From NCBI GenBank assembly GCA_046350055.1, contig JAXMBC010000001.1, forward strand, positions 4,154,001 through 4,218,000: a stretch of 64,000 nt of DNA, given 5' to 3'. The first letter of the stretch is position 1; every line of letters begins with the position of its first letter. The stretch is from JAEUIE01 sp046350055. GTDB taxonomy: Bacteria; Planctomycetota; Planctomycetia; Gemmatales; HRBIN36. The translations under genes and the position numbers were made by a program. Of the stretch, positions 18,353 to 26,524 are shown one piece after another. The notes below the pieces were generated by a model, which saw nothing but the letters and a program-made list of their open reading frames with translations, searched no databases and was not told where the DNA came from.

Positions 18353-18466
18353 CTACTCCTGCTTCACCTTCAGGGCTTCCAGCAACTCTGCCGTGCGCTG
18401 TTTCAACACTGTCCGTTTATCCTCGTCGAGTTGGTAAGCTGTGCCACGCCGTAGATGTGGCTGGTC
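18353..18466 (-). pseudogene. Possible orphan C-terminal reading-frame fragment
   Basis: Between leuA and the next minus-strand gene there is a short open stretch of 37 codons ending in TAG at 18353-18355. It is closed upstream by an in-frame TGA and has no good start. The predicted peptide (ending QRTAELLEALKVKQE) is hydrophilic and helix-like, as one might see at the end of a gene that lost its 5' part. It could equally be chance. The rest of the 250-base gap holds nothing I recognise. Confidence 0.18.
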
Positions 18467-18522
18467 TCATAGCAACCTACTCTACTTGATTCACCTTACG
18501 AGTGTCTGACGGCAACGTGAAT

Positions 18523-19557
18523 TTACTTCCGCCGTCTCTCTCGCCGTGCAGGGCGTTTTTCGCGTGGTGTACCATTGTCACCCAGGGCAGCGTGATAAGC
18601 TAAAAGCTTGCCGCTCAACGTGGCACTGTACTCCACCGTCTCAGCGCCCTTCTTGCTTAGCACCAGTTTCTCCTCGCTCCCTGTTCCGAATGCCTTGCTG
18701 GCAGCTGAGGCTGCAACCTCGTCACTCTTCCCTCGCAGTTTCGCCCACCAGTGGGCAGGTACTTCAAACGTTTTCTCATCCATGAAGGTACTTGTCCGGC
18801 GGGGAGTCACCAGCGCCCTGGCTGTCAATTGATCCGCACGAGTATCGGCATGGGCCACCAGTGTCAACTCACGGGCGTCATCACTCAACCATTTGGCTAT
18901 CATGCGAAACGCCGGTACGCCAACTGATTCGACAAGTGTACCACCACTCGGCTTGTCGCTACCAGACAGCCAGCGTAATCCAGTTTCTGCCCGTTGCTGC
19001 CATGCTTGCCGTTGCTCTACGGGCATCCGCTCCAGGTAGAGCGTCATGGCCAGGAGGTTTTTCTGATGATTCGTAGTTAGCAGTTTGTCCACGCTGGGTA
19101 GTTGTCCTGCGAGTTCCTCAGGACGCCAAGCCAGCCAGGCATGGCGCTCCGTGAAACGCAGGTAAACTGTTCCAACCAGAGGCAACTGGAAGGCCTCGTT
19201 GCCTTGCTGGTCTTTGGACAGCGTCAGCCCATGTCGCGCGAGAAAGCCTCGGAAGGCGTCATCACCTGTGGTGGGAATGAATGTCAACAGGGTTCCAGTA
19301 CCAGATGCATTGCTGACGAGTATGGTGCCCAGTGGACGGGCCAGGTCCAACCCTTTGAGATTGCCTGCGACCAGATTGGTGACAGCTGCGCTGTCGAGTG
19401 CTGCGACCAGATCCTTCCGACCAAGTCGCTGATACACATGCCGAAGGCCCGAGCGAACTTCCATCACCGATTTGCCAGTGAACAGTCCCCAAACGTCCTG
19501 GCTCCAGGAAGTACAAGTGATTGTGATTGAAAGCGATAGGGCGATGATTGCTCGCAT
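18523..19557 (-). CDS. Exported protein of unknown function
   Basis: A 344-residue protein from the ATG at 19557, which has AAGGAG at ideal spacing. An in-frame ATG at 19581 is less likely. A signal peptide (MRAIIALSLSITITCTSWSQ) is followed by a mixed alpha/beta region without motifs that I recognise. The C terminus is strongly basic (EKRPARRERRRK). It follows the small lipoprotein gene on the same strand with almost no gap, so the pair is likely one operon. Function unknown. Confidence 0.7.
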   Translation of the reverse strand: MRAIIALSLSITITCTSWSQDVWGLFTGKSVMEVRSGLRHVYQRLGRKDLVAALDSAAVTNLVAGNLKGLDLARPLGTILVSNASGTGTLLTFIPTTGDDAFRGFLARHGLTLSKDQQGNEAFQLPLVGTVYLRFTERHAWLAWRPEELAGQLPSVDKLLTTNHQKNLLAMTLYLERMPVEQRQAWQQRAETGLRWLSGSDKPSGGTLVESVGVPAFRMIAKWLSDDARELTLVAHADTRADQLTARALVTPRRTSTFMDEKTFEVPAHWWAKLRGKSDEVAASAASKAFGTGSEEKLVLSKKGAETVEYSATLSGKLLAYHAALGDNGTPREKRPARRERRRK

Positions 19558-19584
19558 AATGAACTCCTTACTATCTGCCATGCA

Positions 19585-19941
19585 TTAGTCAGTACCCGGC
19601 GCCCAGCGCCAGTTGGGAAGATCCTTTCCATCTTTTATGGGCACCAGTTTGCCTTTCTCCATGCGGTATTCCACCACGATGGAGCCTTGCCCCTGGGAAA
19701 ACGTCAGCTTATCGTTCTTGCCTTCCCAAGTGCCTGATAACATGGTCACAGGTCCCGCCTTCACATCAAACTTCTTGTCTGCGTGGATGCTGAGAATGAT
19801 CTTCTCCGCTCCAGCACCAAAGACATTGGTACTGTCCTGTTCAACGTGATATGCGCCAACGAAGGAAGGTGAGGACTTCCCACAACCATTCATTGCAAGC
19901 ATTATTCCAATCAAGCACAAACCCCAAGTTCTGTGCGACAT
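19585..19941 (-). CDS. Small lipoprotein
   Basis: A 118-residue protein with a lipoprotein signal peptide: hydrophobic GLCLIGIMLAM followed by the lipobox MNGC, so Cys20 would be lipidated. The mature part (VGAYHVEQDSTNVFGAGAEK... and MLSGTWEGKNDKLTF) looks like a small beta-barrel of the lipocalin-like kind seen in many planctomycete lipoproteins. Its start faces the metal ABC transporter operon over about 110 bases. Function unknown. Confidence 0.7.
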   Translation of the reverse strand: MSHRTWGLCLIGIMLAMNGCGKSSPSFVGAYHVEQDSTNVFGAGAEKIILSIHADKKFDVKAGPVTMLSGTWEGKNDKLTFSQGQGSIVVEYRMEKGKLVPIKDGKDLPNWRWAPGTD

Positions 19942-20015
19942 AGGAGGCTCCTTGTGATCATCTCCATTCTATGCAGTGGATGAAAACAATAGGCAATCTT
20001 GACGATAGTTGGATA

Positions 20016-20051
20016 TTAGGTACGACTAACATTAGAAAGTAGGTAAGACTA
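20016..20051 (+). promoter_or_regulatory. Two DtxR-box-like operators before the metal ABC operon
   Basis: TTAGGTACGACTAA (20016-20029) is an imperfect inverted repeat. TAGGTAAGACTA (20040-20051) repeats it in direct orientation with one mismatch over 12 bases, 23 bases downstream, and its last base is the A of the ATG. Extended to 19 bases, the first site agrees at 14 positions with the DtxR operator consensus as I know it (TTAGGTTAGCCTAACCTAA). A possible promoter, TTGACG at 19999-20004 and a weak TACGAC at 20021-20026, has its -10 inside site 1. Binding at either site should block transcription or initiation. Repeats seen; regulator inferred. Confidence 0.55.
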
Positions 20052-20983
20052 TGTTGTTTGCACGCTTGTTACTCTTCCTTGCCCTACCATTCATATGGGG
20101 ATGCAGAGATCGCCCAACAACATCAACTGCTTCCAATACCAAGGCAGAAGTCAAAAAACTTCAAGTGGTCTGTACCACAGGTATGGTTGCCGATCTCGTA
20201 CGACGCATTGCAGGCACTCATGTTGAGGTCGTCCAGCTTATGAAAGCTGGGGTCGATCCTCACCTCTACAAAGCTTCGCCTGGCGACATGAAACTGCTCA
20301 ACGGTGCGGACATCATCTTCTTCTCGGGCCAGCATCTCGAAGGCAAGATGGCGGATCTCCTCACCGGGCTCGGCAAGTCGCGCCGTTGTGTGGCAGTTAC
20401 TGATAAGATTCCCGCGAACCTGTTGCTCAAGAGTGAGGATGGCATTGTCGATCCCCATCTCTGGTTCGATGTCACCTTGTGGAAAATGGCAGCCTTGCGA
20501 ATCAACGAAGTGCTCTGCGAAGCCGATCCGAGCTATGCGGAGGGATACCAAATGGCTGCTGCTTCACTCGATGTTGATCTCACCCGGTTGCATGATTATG
20601 TGAAGTCCGAAATCGCCAGCATCGAAAAGAGCCGCCGGGTGCTGGTCACCGCTCACGATGCCTTTCAGTATTTCGGCAAAGCCTACAGCATGGAAGTACA
20701 CAGCATCCAGGGCATCAGTACGGAGAGTGAAGCGAGCGTAAAGCAGGTCAACGATCTGGTCAGCTTCATCGTCAGCCACAAGATCAAAGCGGTTTTTGTG
20801 GAGAGTAGCGTCTCCGAGAAAAACATCAATGCACTGGTCGAGGGCTGCAAAGCCCAGGGGCACAAGGTTGAAATCGGCGGTGAACTCTACTCAGATGCCC
20901 CGGGGCCTGATGGCACACCCGATGCCACCTACCTGGGCATGGTCCGCCACAATGTTGATGTCATTGTGAAGGCACTGAAATGA
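20051..20983 (+). CDS. Metal ABC transporter, substrate-binding lipoprotein (cluster A-I, Mn/Zn type)
   Basis: A 310-residue TroA/ZnuA/MntC-family protein. The N terminus is a lipoprotein leader with C18 (FIWGC). Metal ligands of the family are in GVDPHLYKAS (H71), DPHLWFDV, VESSVSEKNI and ELYSDAPG (Asp). There is no His-rich loop of the sort common in zinc-specific ZnuA, which leans toward manganese or mixed specificity. It captures the ion outside the inner membrane and delivers it to the two permeases. Its stop overlaps the ATPase start by four bases. Confidence 0.9.
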   Translation: MLFARLLLFLALPFIWGCRDRPTTSTASNTKAEVKKLQVVCTTGMVADLVRRIAGTHVEVVQLMKAGVDPHLYKASPGDMKLLNGADIIFFSGQHLEGKMADLLTGLGKSRRCVAVTDKIPANLLLKSEDGIVDPHLWFDVTLWKMAALRINEVLCEADPSYAEGYQMAAASLDVDLTRLHDYVKSEIASIEKSRRVLVTAHDAFQYFGKAYSMEVHSIQGISTESEASVKQVNDLVSFIVSHKIKAVFVESSVSEKNINALVEGCKAQGHKVEIGGELYSDAPGPDGTPDATYLGMVRHNVDVIVKALK

Positions 20984-21747
20984 CCGCACCGATCCTCGAT
21001 GTCCACGACATGACCGTGGCCTACCATCACAAGCCGGTGCTCTGGAATGTCGACGTGACGCTGGAAAAGCCCAGTCTCGTCGGCATCATGGGGCCCAACG
21101 GAGCTGGCAAAAGTACCTTCATCAAGGCCATTCTTGAACTGGTGCCACGGGTCAGTGGTGAGGTCAAGCTCTTCGGTCAGCCACTGAGCCAGGTGCGTAA
21201 ACGCATTGGTTATGTGCCCCAACGGGAGAGTGTCGATTGGGACTTTCCCATCAACGTGTTCGATCTCGTACTCATGGGTACCTATGGCCAGATAGGCTGG
21301 TTCCGTCGGCCGGGCAAGGCTCAGCGCGACTGGGCAATGGCCTGCATGCGCGACCTGGGTATCAGCGACTTGGCCCACCGACAGATCGGCCAACTCTCAG
21401 GCGGGCAACAACAGCGGGCCTTCCTGGCTCGTGCTCTCGCCCAGCAGGCTGATCTCTATTTCATGGATGAACCCATGGCAGGGGTGGACGCTGCTACCGA
21501 GCAAGCAGTCTTCCAACTCCTGCAACGTCTCCGTAATGAAGGTAAGATGGTGATGGTGGTCCACCACGATATCCGCAGCGCTCCGCAGTACTTTGATCAC
21601 CTGTTGTTGCTCAATACTCGACTGGTAGCTGCTGGCCCAACAGCTGAGGTCTTCCAGAACGAATTCCTCCAGCGTACTTATGGTGGCAGGTTGCAGGCAC
21701 TGGAGGCAGCCAGCGTGGCCGTGCGGGACAAGGTGCCCACATCATGA
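20980..21747 (+). CDS. Metal ABC transporter, ATP-binding protein
   Basis: A 255-residue ABC ATPase. Walker A is GPNGAGKST, the signature is LSGGQQQRAFLARAL, Walker B is DLYFMDEPM and the switch histidine is in VVHHDI. MTVAYHHKPVLWNVD is the A-loop region typical of Mn/Zn importers (MntB/ZnuC-like). Four-base overlaps with both neighbours show a tightly coupled operon. Confidence 0.93.
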   Translation: MTAPILDVHDMTVAYHHKPVLWNVDVTLEKPSLVGIMGPNGAGKSTFIKAILELVPRVSGEVKLFGQPLSQVRKRIGYVPQRESVDWDFPINVFDLVLMGTYGQIGWFRRPGKAQRDWAMACMRDLGISDLAHRQIGQLSGGQQQRAFLARALAQQADLYFMDEPMAGVDAATEQAVFQLLQRLRNEGKMVMVVHHDIRSAPQYFDHLLLLNTRLVAAGPTAEVFQNEFLQRTYGGRLQALEAASVAVRDKVPTS

Positions 21748-22649
21748 GCGACTTGTTCACCTACAACACGATCCTTGTACTGCTTGGCACCAGTCTGCTC
21801 GGGGCAGCTTCGGGCATGATCGGTGCCATTGCGGTACAACGCCGTCAGGCCCTGGCAGGGGATGTCTTTGCCCATGCAGCACTCCCCGGGCTCTGTATAG
21901 CATTCATGGTCGTCGGCGACCGCAACCTGCTCGCCCTCCTCATCGGGGCATTTGTCAGTGGAATCCTGGGGTTAGTCTGTGTGTCGCTGATCTCTCGAGC
22001 CAGCCGCATTAAACCCGATGCGGCGCTGGGTATCGTGCTCAGCACCTTCTTTGGCCTCGGCATCGTGTTAAGCCGGGTGATTCAAAACCAGGCAGGCACC
22101 GGCAGTAAAGCTGGACTCGATTCCTACATCCTTGGTAAAACCGCTGGTATCATCGCCAGTGATGTCTACCTGATCGCCTCAGCTGCTGTCATTGCTCTAT
22201 TCCTCATCGTACTTCTATTCAAAGAGCTACGCATGCTCAGCTTCGACGCGGACTTCGCTCAGAGCCAGGGGTGGCCGGTACGCCGGTTGGATTTGCTGCT
22301 CATTGGTCTGCTGGGCCTCATCGTCGTCATGGGGCTTTCAGCCGTTGGTGTCGTCATGATGGCCGCGCTCCTCATTCTGCCGGGAGTCAGCGCCCGATTC
22401 TGGACCGATCGCTTTTCGGTCATGCTCTGGCTCAGCGCTGGCTTTGGCATCATCACTGGTTCCATCGGCACTATTCTTTCGGCGAAGTATGCCAACCTGC
22501 CTGCTGGCCCGATCATCGTACTCGTCGGGGCAGGGCTCTTCCTTCTCTCCGCGATAGTTGCTCCCCGTCGAGGCCTCATCGCTCGCTGGAGGACGAGCAA
22601 GTATGTTGATCTCAGCCTGTTGCCTCCTGAGGTGGTACGAGCCTCATGA
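21744..22649 (+). CDS. Metal ABC transporter, first permease (ABC-3 family)
   Basis: A 301-residue inner-membrane protein with about eight hydrophobic segments and the ABC-3 family features RRQALAGDVFAHAALPG near the N terminus and VVMMAALLILPG near residue 208. Unlike the next permease it ends soon after the last membrane segment (APRRGLIARWRTSK), without a cytoplasmic domain. The presence of two different permeases suggests a heterodimeric channel, as in some MntCD/TroCD systems. Confidence 0.92.
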   Translation: MSDLFTYNTILVLLGTSLLGAASGMIGAIAVQRRQALAGDVFAHAALPGLCIAFMVVGDRNLLALLIGAFVSGILGLVCVSLISRASRIKPDAALGIVLSTFFGLGIVLSRVIQNQAGTGSKAGLDSYILGKTAGIIASDVYLIASAAVIALFLIVLLFKELRMLSFDADFAQSQGWPVRRLDLLLIGLLGLIVVMGLSAVGVVMMAALLILPGVSARFWTDRFSVMLWLSAGFGIITGSIGTILSAKYANLPAGPIIVLVGAGLFLLSAIVAPRRGLIARWRTSKYVDLSLLPPEVVRAS

Positions 22650-23908
22650 CGATTGCACTCTGGACCATACTGGTCGGCGTTCTCGCCAGCGTGGGCTGCA
22701 GCCTGGTCGGCTGTTTCCTTGTTCTGCGGCGGATGAGCCTGCTCGGCGATGCGATCAGCCATGCGGTGCTGCCCGGTATTGCAGTCGGCTTCCTTTTCAG
22801 TGGTAAGATCAATGGCCCTGCCATTATTCTGGGCGCGATGGCCGCGGGTTTGCTGACAGCTTACTTGACAGAGTCACTCAGTCAGGCGGTGAAAGTTACC
22901 GAAGACGCCAGCTTGGGAGTGGTCTTTACATCCCTGTTTGCTCTTGGCGTAGTGCTCATCTCCGTCTTCGCTCGTCAGGTCGATCTCGACCCAGGCTGCG
23001 TCCTCTACGGCCTTATTGAATTCACCTGGTACAACACAACGACGATTGCAGGGTATGACATTCCTGTCGCAGTGATCACACTTGGCTCGATGGTGCTCTT
23101 CGTACTGTTCTGCATCATCATGCTGTGGAAAGAACTCAAGCTCGCTTCGTTCGATCCGGCACTCGCTACCTCGCTGGGCTACTCCGCCACCGGCCTCCAT
23201 TATTTCCTGATGGCTCTCACCGCGGGTATCACTGTCGCTGCCTTTGAATCGGTCGGCTCGATTCTTGTGGTAGCTATGCTCATCGTTCCCGCCGCCACGG
23301 CACAATTACTGACCGATCGCTTGAAGACGATGCTCCTGGTCGCTTCGCTGATAGGCACACTCTCAGCCATCATCGGCTACTATCTTGCTGACCACTGGAA
23401 CACCAGTGTTGCCGGCATGATGGCTGTCGCGGCGGGTGGTCTCTTTGTGACTACACTCTTCCTGGCACCACGCTATGGCTTGCTGCCAAGACTCATGAAG
23501 CAATGGAAGTGGGCACTGCGGATCCATCGCGAAGACATCCTCGGCACCCTTTACCGTGCACAGGAACTCGATCAGCCCAGTCTTCCAATAATGGAACTGT
23601 TGCCCCAACACTCAGCATTCCTACGTTGGCTGTCGCTCCGCACGTTGCACTACCAGGGGTATGTTAGCGAGGCAAACAATCTGGTTTCGCTTACTATCGC
23701 TGGCACGGAACGTGCGATTCAACTCGTTCGCGCCCACCGCCTCTGGGAATCGTACCTGCAGCAGAACGTCGCCTTACCGGCCGACCACTTACACGTGCCA
23801 GCCGAGCACATGGAACACTACGTCGGCCCTGTGTTGATGGAAGAACTCGCCGAGGATCTCCAGAAGCCTCACCTCGACCCCCACGGCCGCGCCATTCCCA
23901 AAGCGTAG
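22646..23908 (+). CDS. Metal ABC transporter permease fused to a DtxR/MntR-like domain
   Basis: Residues 1-285 are an ABC-3 permease (RRMSLLGDAISHAVLPG, VVAMLIVPAATAQ). Residues about 294-420 read like a metalloregulator. A winged-helix-like stretch begins REDILGTLYRAQE. The dimerisation/metal-binding helices follow: VRAHRLWESYL (H364) and AEHMEHYV (E387, E390, H391), ending DPHGRAIP like DtxR proteins. By alignment from memory with MntR (ligands D8, E11, H77, E99, E102, H103), D297, H364, E387, E390 and H391 are kept and E11 becomes G300. E387 replaces the DtxR cysteine, as in MntR. The recognition helix looks degenerate, so intracellular metal gating of transport is one reading and DNA binding another. 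Confidence 0.88.
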   Translation: MTIALWTILVGVLASVGCSLVGCFLVLRRMSLLGDAISHAVLPGIAVGFLFSGKINGPAIILGAMAAGLLTAYLTESLSQAVKVTEDASLGVVFTSLFALGVVLISVFARQVDLDPGCVLYGLIEFTWYNTTTIAGYDIPVAVITLGSMVLFVLFCIIMLWKELKLASFDPALATSLGYSATGLHYFLMALTAGITVAAFESVGSILVVAMLIVPAATAQLLTDRLKTMLLVASLIGTLSAIIGYYLADHWNTSVAGMMAVAAGGLFVTTLFLAPRYGLLPRLMKQWKWALRIHREDILGTLYRAQELDQPSLPIMELLPQHSAFLRWLSLRTLHYQGYVSEANNLVSLTIAGTERAIQLVRAHRLWESYLQQNVALPADHLHVPAEHMEHYVGPVLMEELAEDLQKPHLDPHGRAIPKA

Positions 23909-23944
23909 TCGAAGCTGAGACTACCTGGCACAAAGCACCGAGGA

Positions 23945-25429
23945 CTAGGCCTTCGGCATCTCCATGCCCGGGACCCAGGCCCCATGAAATCCGTACGGCA
24001 CTCGCATCGGTAGTAATACCCTCGCTACTGGCTTACCTGTGAAATCCTGGGCTGCAAGGATGACCAGTTCGCTTTTGTTCTCTGCCTTGTCATAAATGAA
24101 ATTGAGCAGCCAGCCGTCATCTTCATTGGCAGAGCTAGGGCGGGCGACAAACACACCTTCGCCACCGAACCGGCCAGTACCGAAATCGTGCGTTTCCTTC
24201 TTCCCGGTGGCCAGTTCATACTTCAGCATGCCGCTGAAGAAATCTCCCGTACCAGTACCGCAGTAGCCAAACCTGGTCGAACGCATTGCCAGGGCATCAT
24301 TCACCCGGGGGAATTCCGTGGGGGCATCGTCCAGCGGCTTCTCACTGACCGCACCGGTCTTCATGTGGAAGGTGTACTGATAGAGCACCGCATGCTGTTC
24401 ACCATCTGCCGAGGCACCATCGATAGAGCCGGGAAAGCGTGGATAGCGACACGCCAGAATCACCACTTCATCGCCCTGATCGTAAGCGTTGAGCGTGTGG
24501 AAAATGTAACAGGTCTTCGCTTCGAACCACTTGATGTCATGCTTGCCCTCGGCATTCTTCCTGCGTGAGATGATGCCGAATCGACTGGGCCGTTTGTCAT
24601 CGAAGTACCACGGTGGTTTACCTGTGAAGGCCCGGGTCATTTCGAACGTCTGAGGCAACTCGAAGAATACTGCATAGTTGGATGTCACCGCGAAGTCATG
24701 CATCATGGACGACTTCTGCAGCTTGATTGACACTGCCGATTCATACACGCCATCCTTGCTGATCTGATGGAACAGGGCCGTCGCCTGAGGGAAGTAACAG
24801 AATGAGATCATCTCGCCGGTGACAGGATCGACTTTGGGATGGGCTGTGAAATTGCCCCGCAGTTTGCCTGCAAAGTTGTATTCGCCTTCTGTCTCCAGGC
24901 TCGGTACCCTGTTGGCGTGCGGTTTGCCAGCTTCGTAGAGCGCCAGCAGCTTCTTTGCATGCCACACCAGGGCTGTGTTGGCTGCGTTCTTATAGGGGTT
25001 GTTTCCTTTGGCTATTTCTTTCAGGTCGGGCATTTCCAACAGGCTGGGGTAGAGCTTCTTCCCCGCTGCTTTCTCTCTCAGATAGCCTGCTGTTTGAATG
25101 AACCGATTGCGATAGCTGGCCTTGCCATCTTCCAACCGCACGCCGTGCAGCATGCCATCGCCTTCGAACCAGTGGTACGGGCCCGTGGGCTTAAAGAGGG
25201 GATTGGGGCCATTGCGAACGTACAGACCGTTCAGGTCCTTGGGGATGCTGCCAAGGACCTTTAGTGAATCGAGTGTCACTTCCTCCTGAACCGGAGCATA
25301 ATTCCCCTTGAGGAAGTTATGCCCGATGGGGTCTTCCGCCTGCAACTGGTTCCAACTGCTGAGCCCCGGATGCAACCCCGCCAGACCTGCCAGTGAACCA
25401 TGCAAGAAATGACGACGATCCAGTGACAT
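23945..25429 (-). CDS. Carotenoid oxygenase (RPE65/CCD family) with Tat-type leader
   Basis: A 494-residue non-heme iron dioxygenase that cleaves double bonds of carotenoids, apocarotenoids or stilbenoids. Four iron histidines are visible in order: HPKVDPVTGEM, MHDFAVTSNY, IFHTLNAYD and FHGAWVPG near the C terminus. The N terminus SLDRRHFLHGSLAGLAG is a twin-arginine signal, pointing to export of the folded enzyme. The ATG at 25429 has AAGGAG upstream and is preferred over 25450. The N-terminal propeller motif YVRNGPNPLF is typical. Substrate unknown; no carotenoid genes are adjacent. Confidence 0.92.
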   Translation of the reverse strand: MSLDRRHFLHGSLAGLAGLHPGLSSWNQLQAEDPIGHNFLKGNYAPVQEEVTLDSLKVLGSIPKDLNGLYVRNGPNPLFKPTGPYHWFEGDGMLHGVRLEDGKASYRNRFIQTAGYLREKAAGKKLYPSLLEMPDLKEIAKGNNPYKNAANTALVWHAKKLLALYEAGKPHANRVPSLETEGEYNFAGKLRGNFTAHPKVDPVTGEMISFCYFPQATALFHQISKDGVYESAVSIKLQKSSMMHDFAVTSNYAVFFELPQTFEMTRAFTGKPPWYFDDKRPSRFGIISRRKNAEGKHDIKWFEAKTCYIFHTLNAYDQGDEVVILACRYPRFPGSIDGASADGEQHAVLYQYTFHMKTGAVSEKPLDDAPTEFPRVNDALAMRSTRFGYCGTGTGDFFSGMLKYELATGKKETHDFGTGRFGGEGVFVARPSSANEDDGWLLNFIYDKAENKSELVILAAQDFTGKPVARVLLPMRVPYGFHGAWVPGMEMPKA

Positions 25430-25495
25430 GGAAATCTCCTTACCCTTCATTCGTCAAGGCTGATCCATTATTGCGATGGCCCATCATGATGACAA

Positions 25496-25533
25496 AGGGC
25501 AACGGCCCCCGCAAGTGCGAAAGCCGTTGCCCT
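25496..25533 (-). terminator. Hairpin terminator after the 25554-26024 gene
   Basis: AGGGCAACGGC (25496-25506) pairs perfectly with GCCGTTGCCCT (25523-25533), an 11-bp GC-rich stem. On the minus strand TTTGTCATC follows, a modest T-rich tail. It lies just after the stop of the minus-strand gene at 25554, so it probably ends that transcript before the carotenoid oxygenase gene. Confidence 0.6.
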
Positions 25534-25553
25534 GTTGACTCGTGACCGATTAG

Positions 25554-26024
25554 TTATTGCGGTGCTGGAACCTTGAAGGAGAGCTTCACCTGCCACTTCT
25601 GACGGAAAGTGTCCACTTCCCCTTCGGTAGCCAGTTTGCTGGTGATCTGTCCGTTGGCAATCTTGAAGTCGCTGGTAGCGATGTTGCCAATGGAGCTGAA
25701 CGGCTTGCGCTGATGAGCTTCGTGTGCCACTTCGCAACCGCAGATCTTGCCATCTTCAAAGACGGTGATGATCAGGGCACTGCCGAAATCGCCAAAGCCT
25801 GCCTTCATCGCTGCGTTCCTGGCATTACTGTGATCCTTTTCGGTCATGATGATCCGGACGGTGGGCTTGCCTGACAGTGGCTCACCTTTGCTGGATGAGA
25901 TGAATGCCAGCTTGGAAGGTTTGCCATCACCTGTGAAGCTGCCTGTTATGGCAGGCTCCCCGGCCCGGGTAGCCACGTTGAACCAGACACCAACAAGCAG
26001 GCACAACAGCGTACGAACAAACAT
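25554..26024 (-). CDS. Exported protein of unknown function, 156 residues
   Basis: Signal peptide MFVRTLLCLLVGVWFNVATRAG, then a compact beta-rich domain (ITGSFTGDGKPSKLAFISSS ... KPTVRIIMTEKDHS). A CGC motif in EDGKICGCEVAHEAHQ is the only cysteine pair of the mature part and could form a disulfide or bind a metal. I do not recognise the family. It is followed by a hairpin terminator. Confidence 0.65.
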   Translation of the reverse strand: MFVRTLLCLLVGVWFNVATRAGEPAITGSFTGDGKPSKLAFISSSKGEPLSGKPTVRIIMTEKDHSNARNAAMKAGFGDFGSALIITVFEDGKICGCEVAHEAHQRKPFSSIGNIATSDFKIANGQITSKLATEGEVDTFRQKWQVKLSFKVPAPQ

Positions 26025-26125
26025 GCAGTTACTCCTTATGGGATTGGTAACTGCCCAAGCCCCGGAACCTGTCAGATGGGCCTCAGCATTTTCCGTATTT
26101 CAGTCAACGATCCATGGTGGCGCGA

Positions 26126-26407
26126 TTATCGCTCAACTATCCACTCCGCCTGCGTGTCGCGCAATCCGTTACGTGTTGTGTCGATTGCGTACCAGATTGT
26201 GCCCGCGACAATGGCAGTAACGACGGCAGTATACACCACGGCATCCCGTGTCCGATTGAGGGGATAACCATGCCGCATATTCCAGGTTTCCAGTCGATCC
26301 ATCCGCCGTTCCCACCAACTGGGTCGACGGATCAGCCCTGATTGCTGAGTCTGGCAGCCTATCAGAAACAAAGTAAGACACAGCATCATTGCGATGGACT
26401 GTTTCAT
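26126..26407 (-). CDS. Small lipoprotein with a central membrane segment
   Basis: A 93-residue product with a lipoprotein signal (MMLCLTLFLIGC, lipobox LIGC) and an Arg/Trp-rich middle (RRPSWWERRMDRLETWNMRH). A hydrophobic stretch VVYTAVVTAIVAGTIWYAI near residue 60 could be a second membrane anchor. Function unknown. Short, but the lipobox and codon pattern make a real gene likely. Confidence 0.5.
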   Translation of the reverse strand: MKQSIAMMLCLTLFLIGCQTQQSGLIRRPSWWERRMDRLETWNMRHGYPLNRTRDAVVYTAVVTAIVAGTIWYAIDTTRNGLRDTQAEWIVER

Positions 26408-26524
26408 GAAGCAGGCCTATCAGCAATTTGCTGTGTTTTGTCAACAGGGCTTCGATGGAGGGAACAAGTGGAACGGGTGGCTCTGTTACGGTTACCTGGA
26501 CAGTGCCACCTGGTTGTTTGAATG

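Noticed and set aside
18267..18522. Leucine attenuator or leader peptide before leuA
   Set aside because: No short frame rich in leucine codons followed by competing hairpins was found; only an orphan C-terminal-like frame is present.
26169..26444. Minus-strand frame overlapping the 93-residue lipoprotein gene
   Set aside because: The lipoprotein frame has a proper lipobox; this frame has none and ends without a domain, although its first 40 codons look mildly coding.
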